From positions 2,542,001-2,606,000 of the forward strand of contig AP031437.1 in assembly GCA_042854365.1 (NCBI GenBank): a DNA stretch of 64,000 nucleotides, read 5' to 3'. The notes beneath the pieces are model-generated. The model made no database searches, was not told the DNA's origin, and saw nothing but the letters and a program-made list of their open reading frames with translations. Shown in pieces: positions 17,501 through 25,924 of the stretch (positions are counted from its first letter, which is position 1; each line of letters begins with the position of its first letter). Origin of the DNA: Anaeromassilibacillus sp001305115 (lineage in GTDB: Bacteria > Bacillota > Clostridia > Oscillospirales > Acutalibacteraceae). Made by a program: the position numbers and the translations under genes.

Positions 17501-18919
17501 GCCGCCAAATGGGTCGGAATCGTGGCGGTTGGTGCCGCGGAACAACAACGGCTGTCCATTGATGGTGATCGGCTCATATTCCGTTGTGATGCGGTTGTAG
17601 TTCTCATCTACCTCCGTACGGGTGAACTCGATCTCGCGGAAGCCGAGTTGCTGGGAAACGCTTTCGAACAGCTTGCCGGAATTTTTGTCGTAGAGGTTGA
17701 GGACCAGCGTGTAGAGGTTCGGGTCCTCGGCGCTCCAAAGTTTCGGGCTCTTGACCAGCTTGCTGACATCTGCGGTAGCCGACTTGCCAGCGGCAATCGC
17801 GCCGAGATCGATGCGCATCGGGTCGTCTGCAAAGACGTTGTTGCCCTCTGCATCAAACAATTGAACGTCGATTGCAAAATTGGAGACATCCTGTGTCGCA
17901 TAGTTGGTCACGACCGGACTCAACTGCAGATCTGCATTGGTGTAGGTCTCGTCCAAGTCGGTGATGACGCGGTAGTCCGAGATATGCACCAAGGGGGTGG
18001 AATACAGGTAGACGTCGCGGAAGATACCGCCGTCGTAGATCATATCCTGGTCTTCCATCCACGTTCCGTCGCAGAATTTATGTACCTTTACTGCAAGGGT
18101 GTTGACTTCGCCCTGCGGGTTCAGATAATCGGTGATGTCGAACTCGTGCGGACGATAGCTGTCCTCACTATAGCCGACCTCATGGCCGTTGACATACACA
18201 TAATAAGCGGACTCCACGCCCTGGAAGGAAATCAGCACGCGGCCGTTGTCCTGAAGCATGGAGGGTTTCACAGTGAATTCCTTGCGGTAGAAACCCACCG
18301 GGTTGTAATTCGTCGGCGCCTGCGGAACGCTGGGGTTGTCCCCTTCCTGCCAAGGCATCTGGGTGTTCGTATAAATGGAATAGTCCCAATCGCCGCAGTC
18401 CTCATAGCGGGTCCAGCTGCGCGGAACATCCACATCGTGCCACCCATCTTCGGCCTTCACCTCATAATCGGGGTTCATAAAGCCGTCATCCAGGTATTTC
18501 TGGCCCTTTTCCGGGTTGGATACCACGACAAGCTGCCAATCTTTTTCGCCGGAACCGCTGAGCATCTGGACATATGCGGATTGATCCTTTGCATAATCCA
18601 CGGCACCGGTCACTGCCTTGTCCACAGATTCATAAGGAACAGTAGACGTTGCAGCAGGCTCTCGATTGATTCCAACAACATCCCAAGCATTCTCTTCCGA
18701 ACCGTCGAGGCCGGTATAGGTCGTGCCTGTCCACTCCTTGTGGGTAAATTTCTGGTCTTCGGGCTTCATTTCGGAAGCGGCCCGCGTAAGCTGCGGCCAC
18801 TGTGCGTTGCTGTTCCAAGGATCTCCCGCGTCATTTCCCGCAGCAAATGCAGGCTGAATGCCAACACTGACGGTCATGATCGCCGAAAGAAGCAAGGAAA
18901 CCAGCCGTTTCGATTTCAT
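11513..18919 (-). CDS. Giant secreted multidomain GH2 beta-galactosidase
   Basis: This protein of about 2,468 residues is a secreted LacZ-type glycoside hydrolase family 2 enzyme. A signal peptide ends near AFAAG. Next come the jelly-roll and Ig-like GH2 domains (to about 440) and the barrel, with acid/base Glu in GNEMS (about 568) and nucleophile Glu in CEYAHAMGNS (about 635). A LamG-like domain (about 700-890) interrupts the barrel between WDWVDQS and the YGGDWGDT segment. The beta-galactosidase small-chain domain (about 1120-1395) and a second LamG domain (about 1480-1663) follow. FIVAR-like helical repeats (about 1720-2330), a Ser/Gly linker and a C-terminal beta-rich domain complete it. 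No LPXTG motif is seen. The ATG at 18919 fits GGGGAG (8-nt spacing) better than the ATG at 18925. Host-glycan galactose is a likely substrate, by inference. Confidence 0.92.
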   Translation of the reverse strand: MKSKRLVSLLLSAIMTVSVGIQPAFAAGNDAGDPWNSNAQWPQLTRAASEMKPEDQKFTHKEWTGTTYTGLDGSEENAWDVVGINREPAATSTVPYESVDKAVTGAVDYAKDQSAYVQMLSGSGEKDWQLVVVSNPEKGQKYLDDGFMNPDYEVKAEDGWHDVDVPRSWTRYEDCGDWDYSIYTNTQMPWQEGDNPSVPQAPTNYNPVGFYRKEFTVKPSMLQDNGRVLISFQGVESAYYVYVNGHEVGYSEDSYRPHEFDITDYLNPQGEVNTLAVKVHKFCDGTWMEDQDMIYDGGIFRDVYLYSTPLVHISDYRVITDLDETYTNADLQLSPVVTNYATQDVSNFAIDVQLFDAEGNNVFADDPMRIDLGAIAAGKSATADVSKLVKSPKLWSAEDPNLYTLVLNLYDKNSGKLFESVSQQLGFREIEFTRTEVDENYNRITTEYEPITINGQPLLFRGTNRHDSDPFGGKYVPKETYEEDVKLMKEWNLNAVRTSHYANDEYLYYLCDKYGLYMMGETNAECHAIMGQNDNINKYLSTVLFDRENTSYQTLKNQTAVVAWSIGNEMSYDRHGGDNIFPRLVWFFKDRDLTRPVHAEGLNQDCGTDMGSNMYPSVSAVQGYAGEGKMPYVMCEYAHAMGNSVGNLKEYWDAVRSSDNMLGGFIWDWVDQSRAIDLDTLPSQSSITELSKNAAVATVTGATSAVDADDASLTGKAYDGYSVISGAANDVYNAVLSGSDANFTFEVMVKPNSTASNSVFIAKGDTQVALKTRSSGNAGVEFFVYDGANWNSASFDLPSDWVGNWHQIAGTYDGTALKVYYDGRLMNTNNGSFNIHTNSYDLGIGIDLEHNRTVDGEISLARIYNRALTAEELQAQNSQTPAIGAEDDSVVLWLDYSEPMTQLEQQYWDYYTEDYAHQNLYNEEMDGKFFGYGGDWGDTNNSGNFCVNGIVSPDRDPQPELYEVKYQYQSIWVTATENELMNRKVNIYNENNFTNVNAYDVQWQLLQDGEVIDEGILADEEANIAPKETKSVTIPYTMPAENERPAGAEYYLNINFLLKDDCWWADAGHEVAHEQFAIPAAVPAVAPVISEKDVTVDTESDADYVLVKGEDFSFKLNKSTGAMSNYVFKGEEIIEEGPVPDFWRAAIDNDKSMDSTWKSANKNITLNEDGLTVSAAEDGRMVVTTELTLNNAKGAKETVVYTIDGSGAVTVKMTLDATGTGMGQLLKVGSTMTLPAGYEDITWYGNGPSEGYIDRCTYAMTGVYTSTATDSFYPFLKTQTTGDYNGVKWMALTGENKPYGVLVAGKQDLEAGALHFTADELDAANHPYELKGPNEETYFHVDLISRGLGGASCGPDTLEQYTVPNDKAYTYEYTIVPYETASGDPMELSKPWRTLESFDQDAFDQQQAQAVEEAIDSIFVYSYDQLADIEAIVDLYEGLTDSQKKLVSNYEELETALEEVQALRGKAPYVVDQSANAMNPALPDTANLIQDDTFGAALTGYMPVPNDKGTEGGDIFKDVFKGKNPFTVEVWVKPSSSQKDYDMYLGKGDSCMGFRMRSTTIDFFIKANDGKWYTYEYAFNRDEVINKWNHIAGIYDGSKLYLYLNGEIVAQATDSSTGGVSSNDTNFYIGYDPETGRTNSNQFAKVRVYDKALSVDELNGQDAYDKAEADTPAIAPDNENVVLWLDFTKLGYNDAPVVDGDELALSPKDAEIVVGTSQEYTIVKAAPTAIAKAGSVRAAATLEDLQALLDQVNAIDTSIYTESSVAILEAAINVANVVIITPGVTEAIIDSAYNMLKAALEGLVWDDTYEVTSAVWSIVDSFGREIEGATITPNAEDAGKATVSVGEAVPVGTRIRVMATNINGNENLTAKTYATVVPEPEKTPREKLEELYLEATKIHDAGQGEYLEEAWNAFESAYKAAGATLDNEAATDDELRNAAETLQNAIDGLTAEEPSEHKLLVEFDDNVTLWVDGEKPPYADKLGSYTANVMAGDEVQLTFAPRVDGREFAAASVIVNGEETTIDIEALESTRAIDYVLNMPNTETTVQFKSTIVNKLLLRDAIQSAGKAMKGDEYATMVPSAKKLFDEAYEAAIKVEADRTALQDEINEAWLNMTDAMFYLSFTAGDREGLKALLDSLPELNEEDFTPNSWSVYEKAKADAEELVNDEDALEVEVEPAKQALRDAIQGLTMRADTSTLKTLIAKGNEILPDLDSYESSEEVKKAFTDALNAAEGILNDPNATQEEVNSIATELTIAMANLRKTPDKEALEALIAKGEQVNANDYTAADYAALQAALQTAKVVLEKEDATSEEIESAYNALEARIQATKGEEPTKPDNDQNSGNKKHTSSSGSKSSGNIYGSAGRAVVNPTVAAAQGVVAQASVYSDTTVNFTLKRGAAYCFKMTVVNGNGLVPSFTVGNGSVLKTQFVTQIGNDYYYRVYAVGTPGQSTGVYTTLPGQNAQMHCTVTVG

Positions 18920-18925
18920 GCACAT

Positions 18926-19210
18926 CTCTCCCCATCTTAAAAAATATTAAACAAGGAACCACCAAACATCCTCTTTCTCCACAACGCTCCCTCTACCGAA
19001 ACGCTGTTGAGCTATCCGATCTTTGGTGTTCCTTATTTTTTAAATGAAATACTGAATTCCGTGCCATTCATAAAGCAAACAGTATTCTTTCTCAGTTTCC
19101 AACTTTTTTATATATTATAACAATTTATTTCCAAAAAAGATAGTACTTTTTTCTGAAATTCTTGTATTTTCTTTGTATTTTATAGGATAATGATTTTCAA
19201 TTGGACTCCA
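18926..19210. other. AT-rich upstream region of the GH2 gene
   Basis: Non-coding, about 285 bp, strongly AT-rich near 19080-19190. It should hold the promoter of the GH2 gene, but I cannot pick out boxes with confidence. Confidence 0.4.
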
Positions 19211-19248
19211 AAAGCAAAAAAGCCCAGAGGGATTGATCCCTCTGGGCT
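19211..19248 (-). terminator. Rho-independent terminator of the efflux operon
   Basis: A 13-bp perfect stem (AGCCCAGAGGGAT at 19221-19233 with its complement at 19236-19248) is followed on the minus strand by TTTTTTGCTTTTGG. It lies 14 bp after the stop codon of the RND gene. Confidence 0.9.
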
Positions 19249-19261
19249 GCACTTTAATGAT

Positions 19262-22200
19262 TTACATTCCCTCCGGCATAGCCTCTCCGCGTTGCCCTTC
19301 GTGGAACTTCCGCTTGTTCTTTTTGCTCTTCCGGCCATGCCGGAATTTATCCACGCCGGCATACAGAACCGGGATAAATACCAAAGTGATTACGGTAGAG
19401 AGCGTCATACCAAAAATAATGGTAATTGCCATTGGACGTTGCATTTCTGTACCTTCCGCCGTGGAAAGCGCCATTGGGACCATTCCCAGTACCGTGGTGA
19501 GGGTAGTCATCAGGATAGGACGCAAACGAGTGGGCCCCGCCTTTTCCAGCGCTTCCACACAGCCCATCCCGCGTTCTCTGAGTTGGTTGGTGTAGTCCAC
19601 TAGCACAATTGCATTGTTGACCACCATGCCGACCAACATAATAAAGCCCATAAATGACGTCGCAGTAATGGTATTGCCCGTTACAAACAGTCCCATGATT
19701 CCACCGGTCAAGGCTAGCGGCAGGGAGAACATGATGATAAATGGATGAATGAACGATTCAAACTGCGCTGCCATAATCATATAGACCAGCAGGATGGCAA
19801 CAATCAGCACCACGAGCAGGCTGGTGAAGGTTTCGACAATACTATCCATCGTTCCAGTGAATTCATAGTCATATCCCTCGGGGAAATGATACCGATCGAG
19901 AACAGCTTCCGTATTGCGGCGTGCGGTTGCAGAGTCAATATCCGTCGTATTGGCACTGATGGTGATATAACGGTGCTGGTTGGTACGAGTGATCTGAGTA
20001 GCGCCGTCTGCCACCCGGATTTCCGCCACCTCTGTCAACGGAATGGGTGAACCGTTTGCCGCCGGTACGGTGATCCCCTGTAAATCATTCAGATAGCGGA
20101 TACGGTCCGGATCTTCCATGATTCGGACGTCGATTTCGTCGCCGTCCACTTTATATTGGGTGGGAACGCTGCCTGTCACCGCTGTGCTGACTGCACTGGC
20201 AATGCTCGACGCAGTAATCCCGTAGGAAGACGCCTTTACGCGGTCGATCACGATGCTGGCCTCCGGGACTGCATCGTCCAACGAACTGGAAACATCGGTT
20301 ACCCAGGGCTCCTTCTCCAATTGTTCCATCAAGTCGTTCCCGATCGCACGGAGCTGTTCGGTATCATCGCCATTCAGCTGGAACTGTACATCCGAAGAGG
20401 AGCCAAACGATCCCATTGCAGAGCTGGAAGCAGAAGCTGTAATTTCTGCGCCGGCAATCCCTTTTACCCGCCCGCGGATTTCATCCACCACTTCATCCGT
20501 CGACCGGTCGCGTTGGTCCATCCCTACCAGGTTGATGGTTACACTGGCGCTGTCTGTAGAAGATCCCCCTGCGGTGACATACCATTCGTCAATCTCCGGA
20601 ATATCCCCGAGCTGAGCCGTCACTTGATCGACCACCTTCGAGGTTTCCGACAAAACCGTTCCCTTTGGCATCGCAATCGAAATGCTTGCCGAACCTTGGT
20701 CCATAGAGGGAATCAGGTTCACTCCTACCACGGGTAGCAAGGACAGAGAGGCTACAAAGATCAGCAACACCAGGGCAACCACACGTTTTTTATGCCGCAG
20801 AGAAGCGTGCAGAACCCGGCGGTAGCCGCTGTCCAGCGCATCCAATCCACGCTTCCAAAGATTGAGAAATGCATGGAGGCGGGGATGTTTTTCCATGCGC
20901 TCTGCATCCGTACTTTTGAGTAGGCGGGAGGCCGCCATGGGGACAAAGGTCACGGAGACAATCAGGGAAACCCCCAACGAAAAACTCACGGTCAGGGACA
21001 GATCTTTAAACATCTGGCCAATCATTCCCTGTACAAACATCAAAGGAATGAATACCGCCACGGTAGTCAGCGTTGAGGCCATGACCGAGAGCGCAACCTC
21101 CGCCGTCCCTGTCTCAGCCGCTTTCCGCGCGCTCATGCCTTCCTCGTGATGGCGTGTAATCGCCTCCAACACAACGGTGGAATTGTCCACTAACATGCCG
21201 ATACCGATGGTTAAACCGCCCAAAGAGATGACATTCAGGGACATACCACAAACGTACATCAATGCGAATGTCACAATAACCGAAGTCGGGATGGATACGC
21301 CGATAATCAGAGAGGACTTTCCATTGCGCAAAAATAGGAACAACACGACCATGGCCATCAGAGCTGCCTGCACCGCTGTGCTCAAAACATTACTGACAGA
21401 AGTCGTAATATAATCCGCCGTATTGGTGAGCATTGTCACATTCAACTCTGGATCGTCGGCTTCAATCTTGTCGAGTTCTTCGACAATTTTCTCGGAAATA
21501 TCCACCAAGTTGGCATTGGACTGTTTTTGGATGGTGAGAATGATGCTCTTTTGTCCATCAATTAGGGCATAGGAGTCTTCTTCCTTTTCCACTTCCTTGA
21601 CATCCGCCACATCGCGCAGATGGATCAGCGCTCCTGTTGAAGTGGTAATCGGCAAGTCGCGGATTTCATCAACCGATTCGAATTGACCAACCGAACGCAA
21701 TTGTAGCTTGGCATCGCCCTGCGCAATACTGCCCGTCGGTAGGTTCAAGTTTTCTGCCTGTAGCATCCCGGAAATCTGCTGTACCGTCACATTGTATCCC
21801 TGCATCTTTTCCGGCTTTAAAACAACCTGCACTTCTTGATCGACACTGCCTGTCATGCTGACAGAGGCCACGCCGTCAATGCGTTCCAGGCGGTTGATTA
21901 CATGGTCTTCAATTTCCGTGGTCAATTTGGAGAGATCCATATCCCCATGGACGCCCACCATGATACTGCTCAACATGCTAGGGTCCATTTTGATGACCAT
22001 CGGATCGTTTGCCCCTTCAGGCAAGCTGCTTTTGACCAGATCAATTTTTTCACGCAAGTCGATGGCAGCCATATCCACGTCGGTTCCATCCACAAATTGC
22101 ACGATTACCATGGAAGAATTGGCGGAAGAGGTCGAGGTAATGGTATCCACGTTGCTGACAGTCCCCAAAGCCTCTTCCACTGGTTTGGTAACCAGACTTT

Positions 22201-22375
22201 CGATCTCCTCCGGGCCCGCGCCGACATAAGTCGTACTGACCGCTGCAATTGGTATATTGATCGAAGGCATCAAATCCAACTTCAAGGCGGACAAAGAAAC
22301 AAGGCCTGCCAAAATGAACACCAACATCACCATAATGGTGGTGATAGGACGCTTAATCGCGGTTTTTGTCGGCAT
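19262..22375 (-). CDS. RND (HAE1/AcrB-like) efflux transporter
   Basis: This 1,037-residue membrane transporter has the RND layout: one N-terminal membrane helix (TIMVMLVFILAGLVSL), a large outside loop, a helix bundle (about 330-540), a second helix near 530, a second large loop and a closing bundle (about 840-1010). TM4 reads GMLVDNSTVVLEAI, so only one Asp stands where AcrB has the Asp-Asp proton relay pair. This is usual in Gram-positive members. It expels drugs or lipids using the proton gradient. It lies 3 bp after the HlyD-type gene and last in the MarR-TolC-HlyD-RND operon. The substrate is unknown. Confidence 0.93.
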   Translation of the reverse strand: MPTKTAIKRPITTIMVMLVFILAGLVSLSALKLDLMPSINIPIAAVSTTYVGAGPEEIESLVTKPVEEALGTVSNVDTITSTSSANSSMVIVQFVDGTDVDMAAIDLREKIDLVKSSLPEGANDPMVIKMDPSMLSSIMVGVHGDMDLSKLTTEIEDHVINRLERIDGVASVSMTGSVDQEVQVVLKPEKMQGYNVTVQQISGMLQAENLNLPTGSIAQGDAKLQLRSVGQFESVDEIRDLPITTSTGALIHLRDVADVKEVEKEEDSYALIDGQKSIILTIQKQSNANLVDISEKIVEELDKIEADDPELNVTMLTNTADYITTSVSNVLSTAVQAALMAMVVLFLFLRNGKSSLIIGVSIPTSVIVTFALMYVCGMSLNVISLGGLTIGIGMLVDNSTVVLEAITRHHEEGMSARKAAETGTAEVALSVMASTLTTVAVFIPLMFVQGMIGQMFKDLSLTVSFSLGVSLIVSVTFVPMAASRLLKSTDAERMEKHPRLHAFLNLWKRGLDALDSGYRRVLHASLRHKKRVVALVLLIFVASLSLLPVVGVNLIPSMDQGSASISIAMPKGTVLSETSKVVDQVTAQLGDIPEIDEWYVTAGGSSTDSASVTINLVGMDQRDRSTDEVVDEIRGRVKGIAGAEITASASSSAMGSFGSSSDVQFQLNGDDTEQLRAIGNDLMEQLEKEPWVTDVSSSLDDAVPEASIVIDRVKASSYGITASSIASAVSTAVTGSVPTQYKVDGDEIDVRIMEDPDRIRYLNDLQGITVPAANGSPIPLTEVAEIRVADGATQITRTNQHRYITISANTTDIDSATARRNTEAVLDRYHFPEGYDYEFTGTMDSIVETFTSLLVVLIVAILLVYMIMAAQFESFIHPFIIMFSLPLALTGGIMGLFVTGNTITATSFMGFIMLVGMVVNNAIVLVDYTNQLRERGMGCVEALEKAGPTRLRPILMTTLTTVLGMVPMALSTAEGTEMQRPMAITIIFGMTLSTVITLVFIPVLYAGVDKFRHGRKSKKNKRKFHEGQRGEAMPEGM

Positions 22376-22378
22376 ACA

Positions 22379-23686
22379 TTACGCCTCCTTTTCCGAATCG
22401 GAGGCTTCAATCACGTCACCGTCCGTCAGGAAGCTCTGGCCCTTTATAACAACGCTGCTGTTTTCCGCAAGTCCCGTGGTCACCTCCACCTGCTCTCCTG
22501 TATCGATACCGGTGGTCACTTCCACCTTTCTAGCGACGCCCTCTTCATTGACAAACACATACGATTGGTCGTCCGAGGTCAACACAGCGTCTCTTGGAAG
22601 AACGATTACGTTTTCATGCCGTTCATTTACAAAATGTACCTCTCCAAACATTCCAGATTTCAATTGCCCATCCGCATTGTCCAGAACAATCTTTACATTA
22701 TATGTACCGGTCTGCCCCGCCGCAGGATTGATGCGATCAATTTTGCCCGTAAATGGCGTATCCGAAACAGCACTGACTTTTACATCCACGCTCTGCCCCA
22801 CGGCAATGCGATTGATGAGTTCTTCTGAAACATTTACATCAATATACACGCGGCTCGTGTCACTAACGGTAAAGGCCGCACCGGCTGCACTGGAATACAT
22901 GGTTCCTGCGGTCACATTGCACGCGGTCACCACACCCGAGATGGGACTTTTCACCGTCGCATCGCGCAGCGTTTTTTCTGCACTCGCCATTTGGGCCCGT
23001 ACGGCCTTCTCATTGGCTTGAGCCGCCGCTAAGCCATCCTGTGCCTTTCGAAGATTTTCTGCCGGCATCTGATTGGCGATTAAATCGTAACTTTCCTTTG
23101 CCTGATTGTAAGCGATCTCTGCATTTTTCAATCCAGTCTCCGTCTGATCCATATCGCTTTTTGATATAATCCCCGCCTCATAGAGCTGTTTGTTGTTCTC
23201 ATAGGTTGTTTTCATATCGTTATAGGCGATTTCGGCCTGTTCGAGGCCAGCTTTCGCAGACTGAATTTGTGACTGCATCGTTGCGCCATTGACCAGTTCT
23301 AAACTGGTCTGCGCGGATTTCACGCTGGCCTGCGCAGCAGCCAATTGCGCGTTAAGAACTTCTAAATTGTTCTCAATATCCTCCGTACCTACTTGGAACA
23401 GGGTTGCGTCCTTGTCCACATGGTCCCCCACTTGATAATAGACCTCCTGGACCGTTCCCCCTACTGTACTGACCACATTGGCTTCTTCTACTGGTTTCAC
23501 CTTTCCGGAGTAGAGAAATTCACTTTGAATCTCTCCAAGCTTGGCGGGCATCACTTCCACCGAGACGACTTCTGCCTCTTCTGGCTCCGCGTTCGCAGGC
23601 TCTGCGCTGCTGGAGCACCCGCTGCATACAACCGCCACCGCCAATGCTACACAGATCGCGGCGGACCAATGGGACTGTTTTTTCAT
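22379..23686 (-). CDS. Periplasmic adaptor-like (HlyD/AcrA) efflux lipoprotein
   Basis: This 435-residue membrane fusion protein joins the RND pump to other parts of the efflux route. A lipoprotein signal ends at VVCSGCSS (Cys at about 24). The half-lipoyl motif VKPVEEANVVSTVGGTVQEV follows, then a long alanine-rich coiled-coil hairpin (about 110-235), the second lipoyl half (ATVKSPISGVVTACNV) and beta-barrel segments. A Shine-Dalgarno AGGAGAG stands 8 nt before the ATG. The gap to the RND gene is only 3 bp. Confidence 0.92.
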   Translation of the reverse strand: MKKQSHWSAAICVALAVAVVCSGCSSSAEPANAEPEEAEVVSVEVMPAKLGEIQSEFLYSGKVKPVEEANVVSTVGGTVQEVYYQVGDHVDKDATLFQVGTEDIENNLEVLNAQLAAAQASVKSAQTSLELVNGATMQSQIQSAKAGLEQAEIAYNDMKTTYENNKQLYEAGIISKSDMDQTETGLKNAEIAYNQAKESYDLIANQMPAENLRKAQDGLAAAQANEKAVRAQMASAEKTLRDATVKSPISGVVTACNVTAGTMYSSAAGAAFTVSDTSRVYIDVNVSEELINRIAVGQSVDVKVSAVSDTPFTGKIDRINPAAGQTGTYNVKIVLDNADGQLKSGMFGEVHFVNERHENVIVLPRDAVLTSDDQSYVFVNEEGVARKVEVTTGIDTGEQVEVTTGLAENSSVVIKGQSFLTDGDVIEASDSEKEA

Positions 23687-23863
23687 GAGTTATTCTCTCC
23701 TATTCTGCAAAATCTGGTCCTCATCAAGCTGTTGACAAACCTCTCCGCTAAAAAATCAAGCAATATATTAATATTACAAATAACGTTTATAGGCAGTACC
23801 GCTTTGTAATAGCACGCTGATTTTTGGGAAAATCCTTTGTCAACAGCTCGCTCATGCCCCTGT

Positions 23864-24955
23864 TTATTCACTGATGATCCCATACTCCAATGCCCATTTA
23901 TATTGCTCAATGGCAGAGAATAAATTGGTTTCTGCTGTACGAACGGCTGCTTTCTGAGTGTCGAGCTGATCTTGCGCACTCACCAAAGCGAGTTCTGACA
24001 ACATCCCCAACTGATATTTTTTCAAGGAAGCATCATAGTTTTTTTGTTCCAGAGCCAAGGTGGCCTGCGCGTTTGTCAGCAGGCGCTGCTTGTCGCCGAT
24101 ATTTTCATAAAGTTTGCGGAATGATGCGCCAAAGGAACCCTTTTCCTCGTCGAAGTTTTCTTGATTGCTGGGTACAGAGCTGCTGCCCCCCCATGATATG
24201 TAGTTATTATAAGCGTCCTCCAAATCGTCTGAAAAATGAATCTTCTCTACATAATAGGTATCCGGCTGCGGCAAGGACTTAATTGTCAGCCCTTGGTTAT
24301 AATTGCGGCCGATCAGCGTGTTAAAGCTCCGTTTGAGTGCTGTGATTTCTAAATCCATGGTATCAATACCGGAAGAAATCGTATTACGGGCCGATTTGGT
24401 ATTTTCTAAATCCAACGCAGTAATCATTCCCAACTCATATTGTTTTTGACTAGCTGCTAGATTCTTGTCAAACACATCCAAACTCCGGCGCAATTCGTCC
24501 TGCTGATCCACCAAGCTATTGTAGGCAATATAAAGATTTTTTGCACCAATTACCACTTGGTTGCGCGCCTGATCGATCTGCACCATTGACTGGCTGAGGC
24601 TGTTGCTGGTGCTCGTCAGTTGTGCACTGAGTGACTGCGTCATCGTCTGTAGGCCATTCAACATATCGGCCAATGTGGACCCCTGTGGCAATTGCGCTGC
24701 TGCACTGCTGAGTTGCTGTGAAAGCTTATTCAAGCTCTGCTGGCTTTGCTTTAAGGCTGCAATGCTCTGGTTGATCGCACTCGACTGCCCAGAAAAATCC
24801 AAACTGCCATCCACAATGTCCTCAATATCGTCGTACGCGATCACTTTACTCTCCCAAAGCTCTTTGGCAGAAGCTTGTGTCCCACTCCCCAACAGCCCAA
24901 CCGGACAACACAAAAGCACGGCGGCGAGAAGTATAGACCAAAAACGTTTGCTCAT
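23864..24955 (-). CDS. TolC-like outer-membrane-efflux-family protein
   Basis: The 363-residue protein has a signal peptide (MSKRFWSILLAAVLL, cleavage near ASA) and two long amphipathic coiled-coil stretches (about 50-200 and 245-350) typical of the TolC/OEP helical repeats. It is shorter than TolC (about 470) and lacks obvious beta-barrel strands. It is the upstream neighbour of the HlyD and RND genes (177 bp gap). In an organism that otherwise looks monoderm an outer membrane channel is unexpected. It may act as a cell-wall spanning or surface component. A strong AGGAGG precedes the ATG. Confidence 0.8.
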   Translation of the reverse strand: MSKRFWSILLAAVLLCCPVGLLGSGTQASAKELWESKVIAYDDIEDIVDGSLDFSGQSSAINQSIAALKQSQQSLNKLSQQLSSAAAQLPQGSTLADMLNGLQTMTQSLSAQLTSTSNSLSQSMVQIDQARNQVVIGAKNLYIAYNSLVDQQDELRRSLDVFDKNLAASQKQYELGMITALDLENTKSARNTISSGIDTMDLEITALKRSFNTLIGRNYNQGLTIKSLPQPDTYYVEKIHFSDDLEDAYNNYISWGGSSSVPSNQENFDEEKGSFGASFRKLYENIGDKQRLLTNAQATLALEQKNYDASLKKYQLGMLSELALVSAQDQLDTQKAAVRTAETNLFSAIEQYKWALEYGIISE

Positions 24956-25112
24956 GAATCGTTCCTCCTAAATAAATAGACTCATTACAATCTTTTATGA
25001 CTCTCCCAAATTTATGTTCAATCCATCCATTGATGTGGATCGGATGAGTTTTCTGCACGCGGTCATATCCCGCAGGAATGTATTCCAATATTCTATGTTT
25101 TAGAACATGGAT

Positions 25113-25577
25113 TCATCTGGGAAGATGGCGCTCCTGGCATGCCTGTGCAATCTGCCCACTGAGGCGAATGAATAATTCTGTATCCAGTTCTCCCAAACAC
25201 TCGACCAAATGATCCATACTGTTCATAGTCGCCTGATAAGCTTCCTCCAAGGTTTTTTCTCCCTTCGAAGTCAACATCACATAAACATGCCGCCGGTCAT
25301 CCTGTCCATTTACGCGCGTCACCAGTTCCCGCTGTTCCAAATAATTGACCGCCTTTGTCACGGCAGGTTTTGAAACCTCTAACTCTGTGCTCAGTGTGGA
25401 GGCAATCACACCAGCCACACCGCCAGCTTTTTTGTTTTCCTCTGACTTTTCACGAATCAACAACAGCATCATCATCGTCGTTTTGGAAAGCGGACCTCCG
25501 ATTTCGTAGTGCCGCAGGCCTTGTATTAAATTCAACAATGCATGAAGCAACTGGTTTCCAAGCTGTCCCAATAACAT
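25113..25577 (-). CDS. MarR family transcriptional regulator
   Basis: A winged-helix regulator that heads the efflux operon. The recognition region STELEVSKPAVTKAVNYLEQRELVTRVNGQDDRRHVYVMLTSKG is classic MarR; the DxRxxx wing is DDRRHV. The start is uncertain: ATG at 25577 gives 154 residues but leaves only 1 nt after GGGGAGG, while TTG at 25571 has an ideal 7-nt spacing. A TTG at 25616 lies inside the operator region and has no ribosome site. A perfect palindrome in the leader suggests that it represses itself and the pump, with a ligand relieving repression. Confidence 0.9.
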   Translation of the reverse strand: MLLGQLGNQLLHALLNLIQGLRHYEIGGPLSKTTMMMLLLIREKSEENKKAGGVAGVIASTLSTELEVSKPAVTKAVNYLEQRELVTRVNGQDDRRHVYVMLTSKGEKTLEEAYQATMNSMDHLVECLGELDTELFIRLSGQIAQACQERHLPR

Positions 25578-25617
25578 ACCTCCCCGTCCGGTGTATCGTT
25601 TATGTTCCCCTCGCAAA

Positions 25618-25675
25618 AGTTAACTCGGTTAACTGAATGCATCGTAAGTCTAGTTCAAAAGGAAGAGGCTGTCAA
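25618..25675 (-). promoter_or_regulatory. Promoter and MarR-type operator of the efflux operon
   Basis: On the minus strand TTGACA (25675-25670) and TAGACT (25652-25647) are separated by 17 bp. Just downstream lies a perfect 7-3-7 inverted repeat, AGTTAAC-N3-GTTAACT (25618-25634). It spans about +6 to +22 of the predicted transcript, a position suited to repression by the MarR protein encoded next. Confidence 0.75.
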
Positions 25676-25820
25676 GAATCCTGTGAAAAAATTCTCAAAT
25701 CGTTTACAAATAGACTTATAGAAATCTTTTTGTACGTGTTTTCAGCGCCCACTTTTGGCGGCTATATAACTTTTTCAACTTGGAATCACTTTGGATAAGA
25801 TCCGCTCTGATATTCTATAC

Positions 25821-25849
25821 AAAAAGAAAAGCCGCACCTAAGGTGCGGC
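25821..25849 (-). terminator. Terminator after trmO
   Basis: The stem GCCGCACC (25831-25838) pairs with GGTGCGGC (25842-25849). On the minus strand it is followed by TTTTCTTTTT. It lies 75 bp beyond the trmO stop codon. Confidence 0.85.
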
Positions 25850-25924
25850 GAAAGGCAATTCAAAGAGTTCTATTATACACCTTCTTCACTCTATAAAAAG
25901 ACAATGTAGTTTACATGGCCGTTT

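Noticed and set aside
15701..18940. Long plus-strand open frames (529 and 538 codons) opposite the GH2 gene
   Set aside because: They mirror a strongly coding minus strand with biased codons, lack ribosome sites and contain no domain; the GH2 frame has clear domains and signal peptide.
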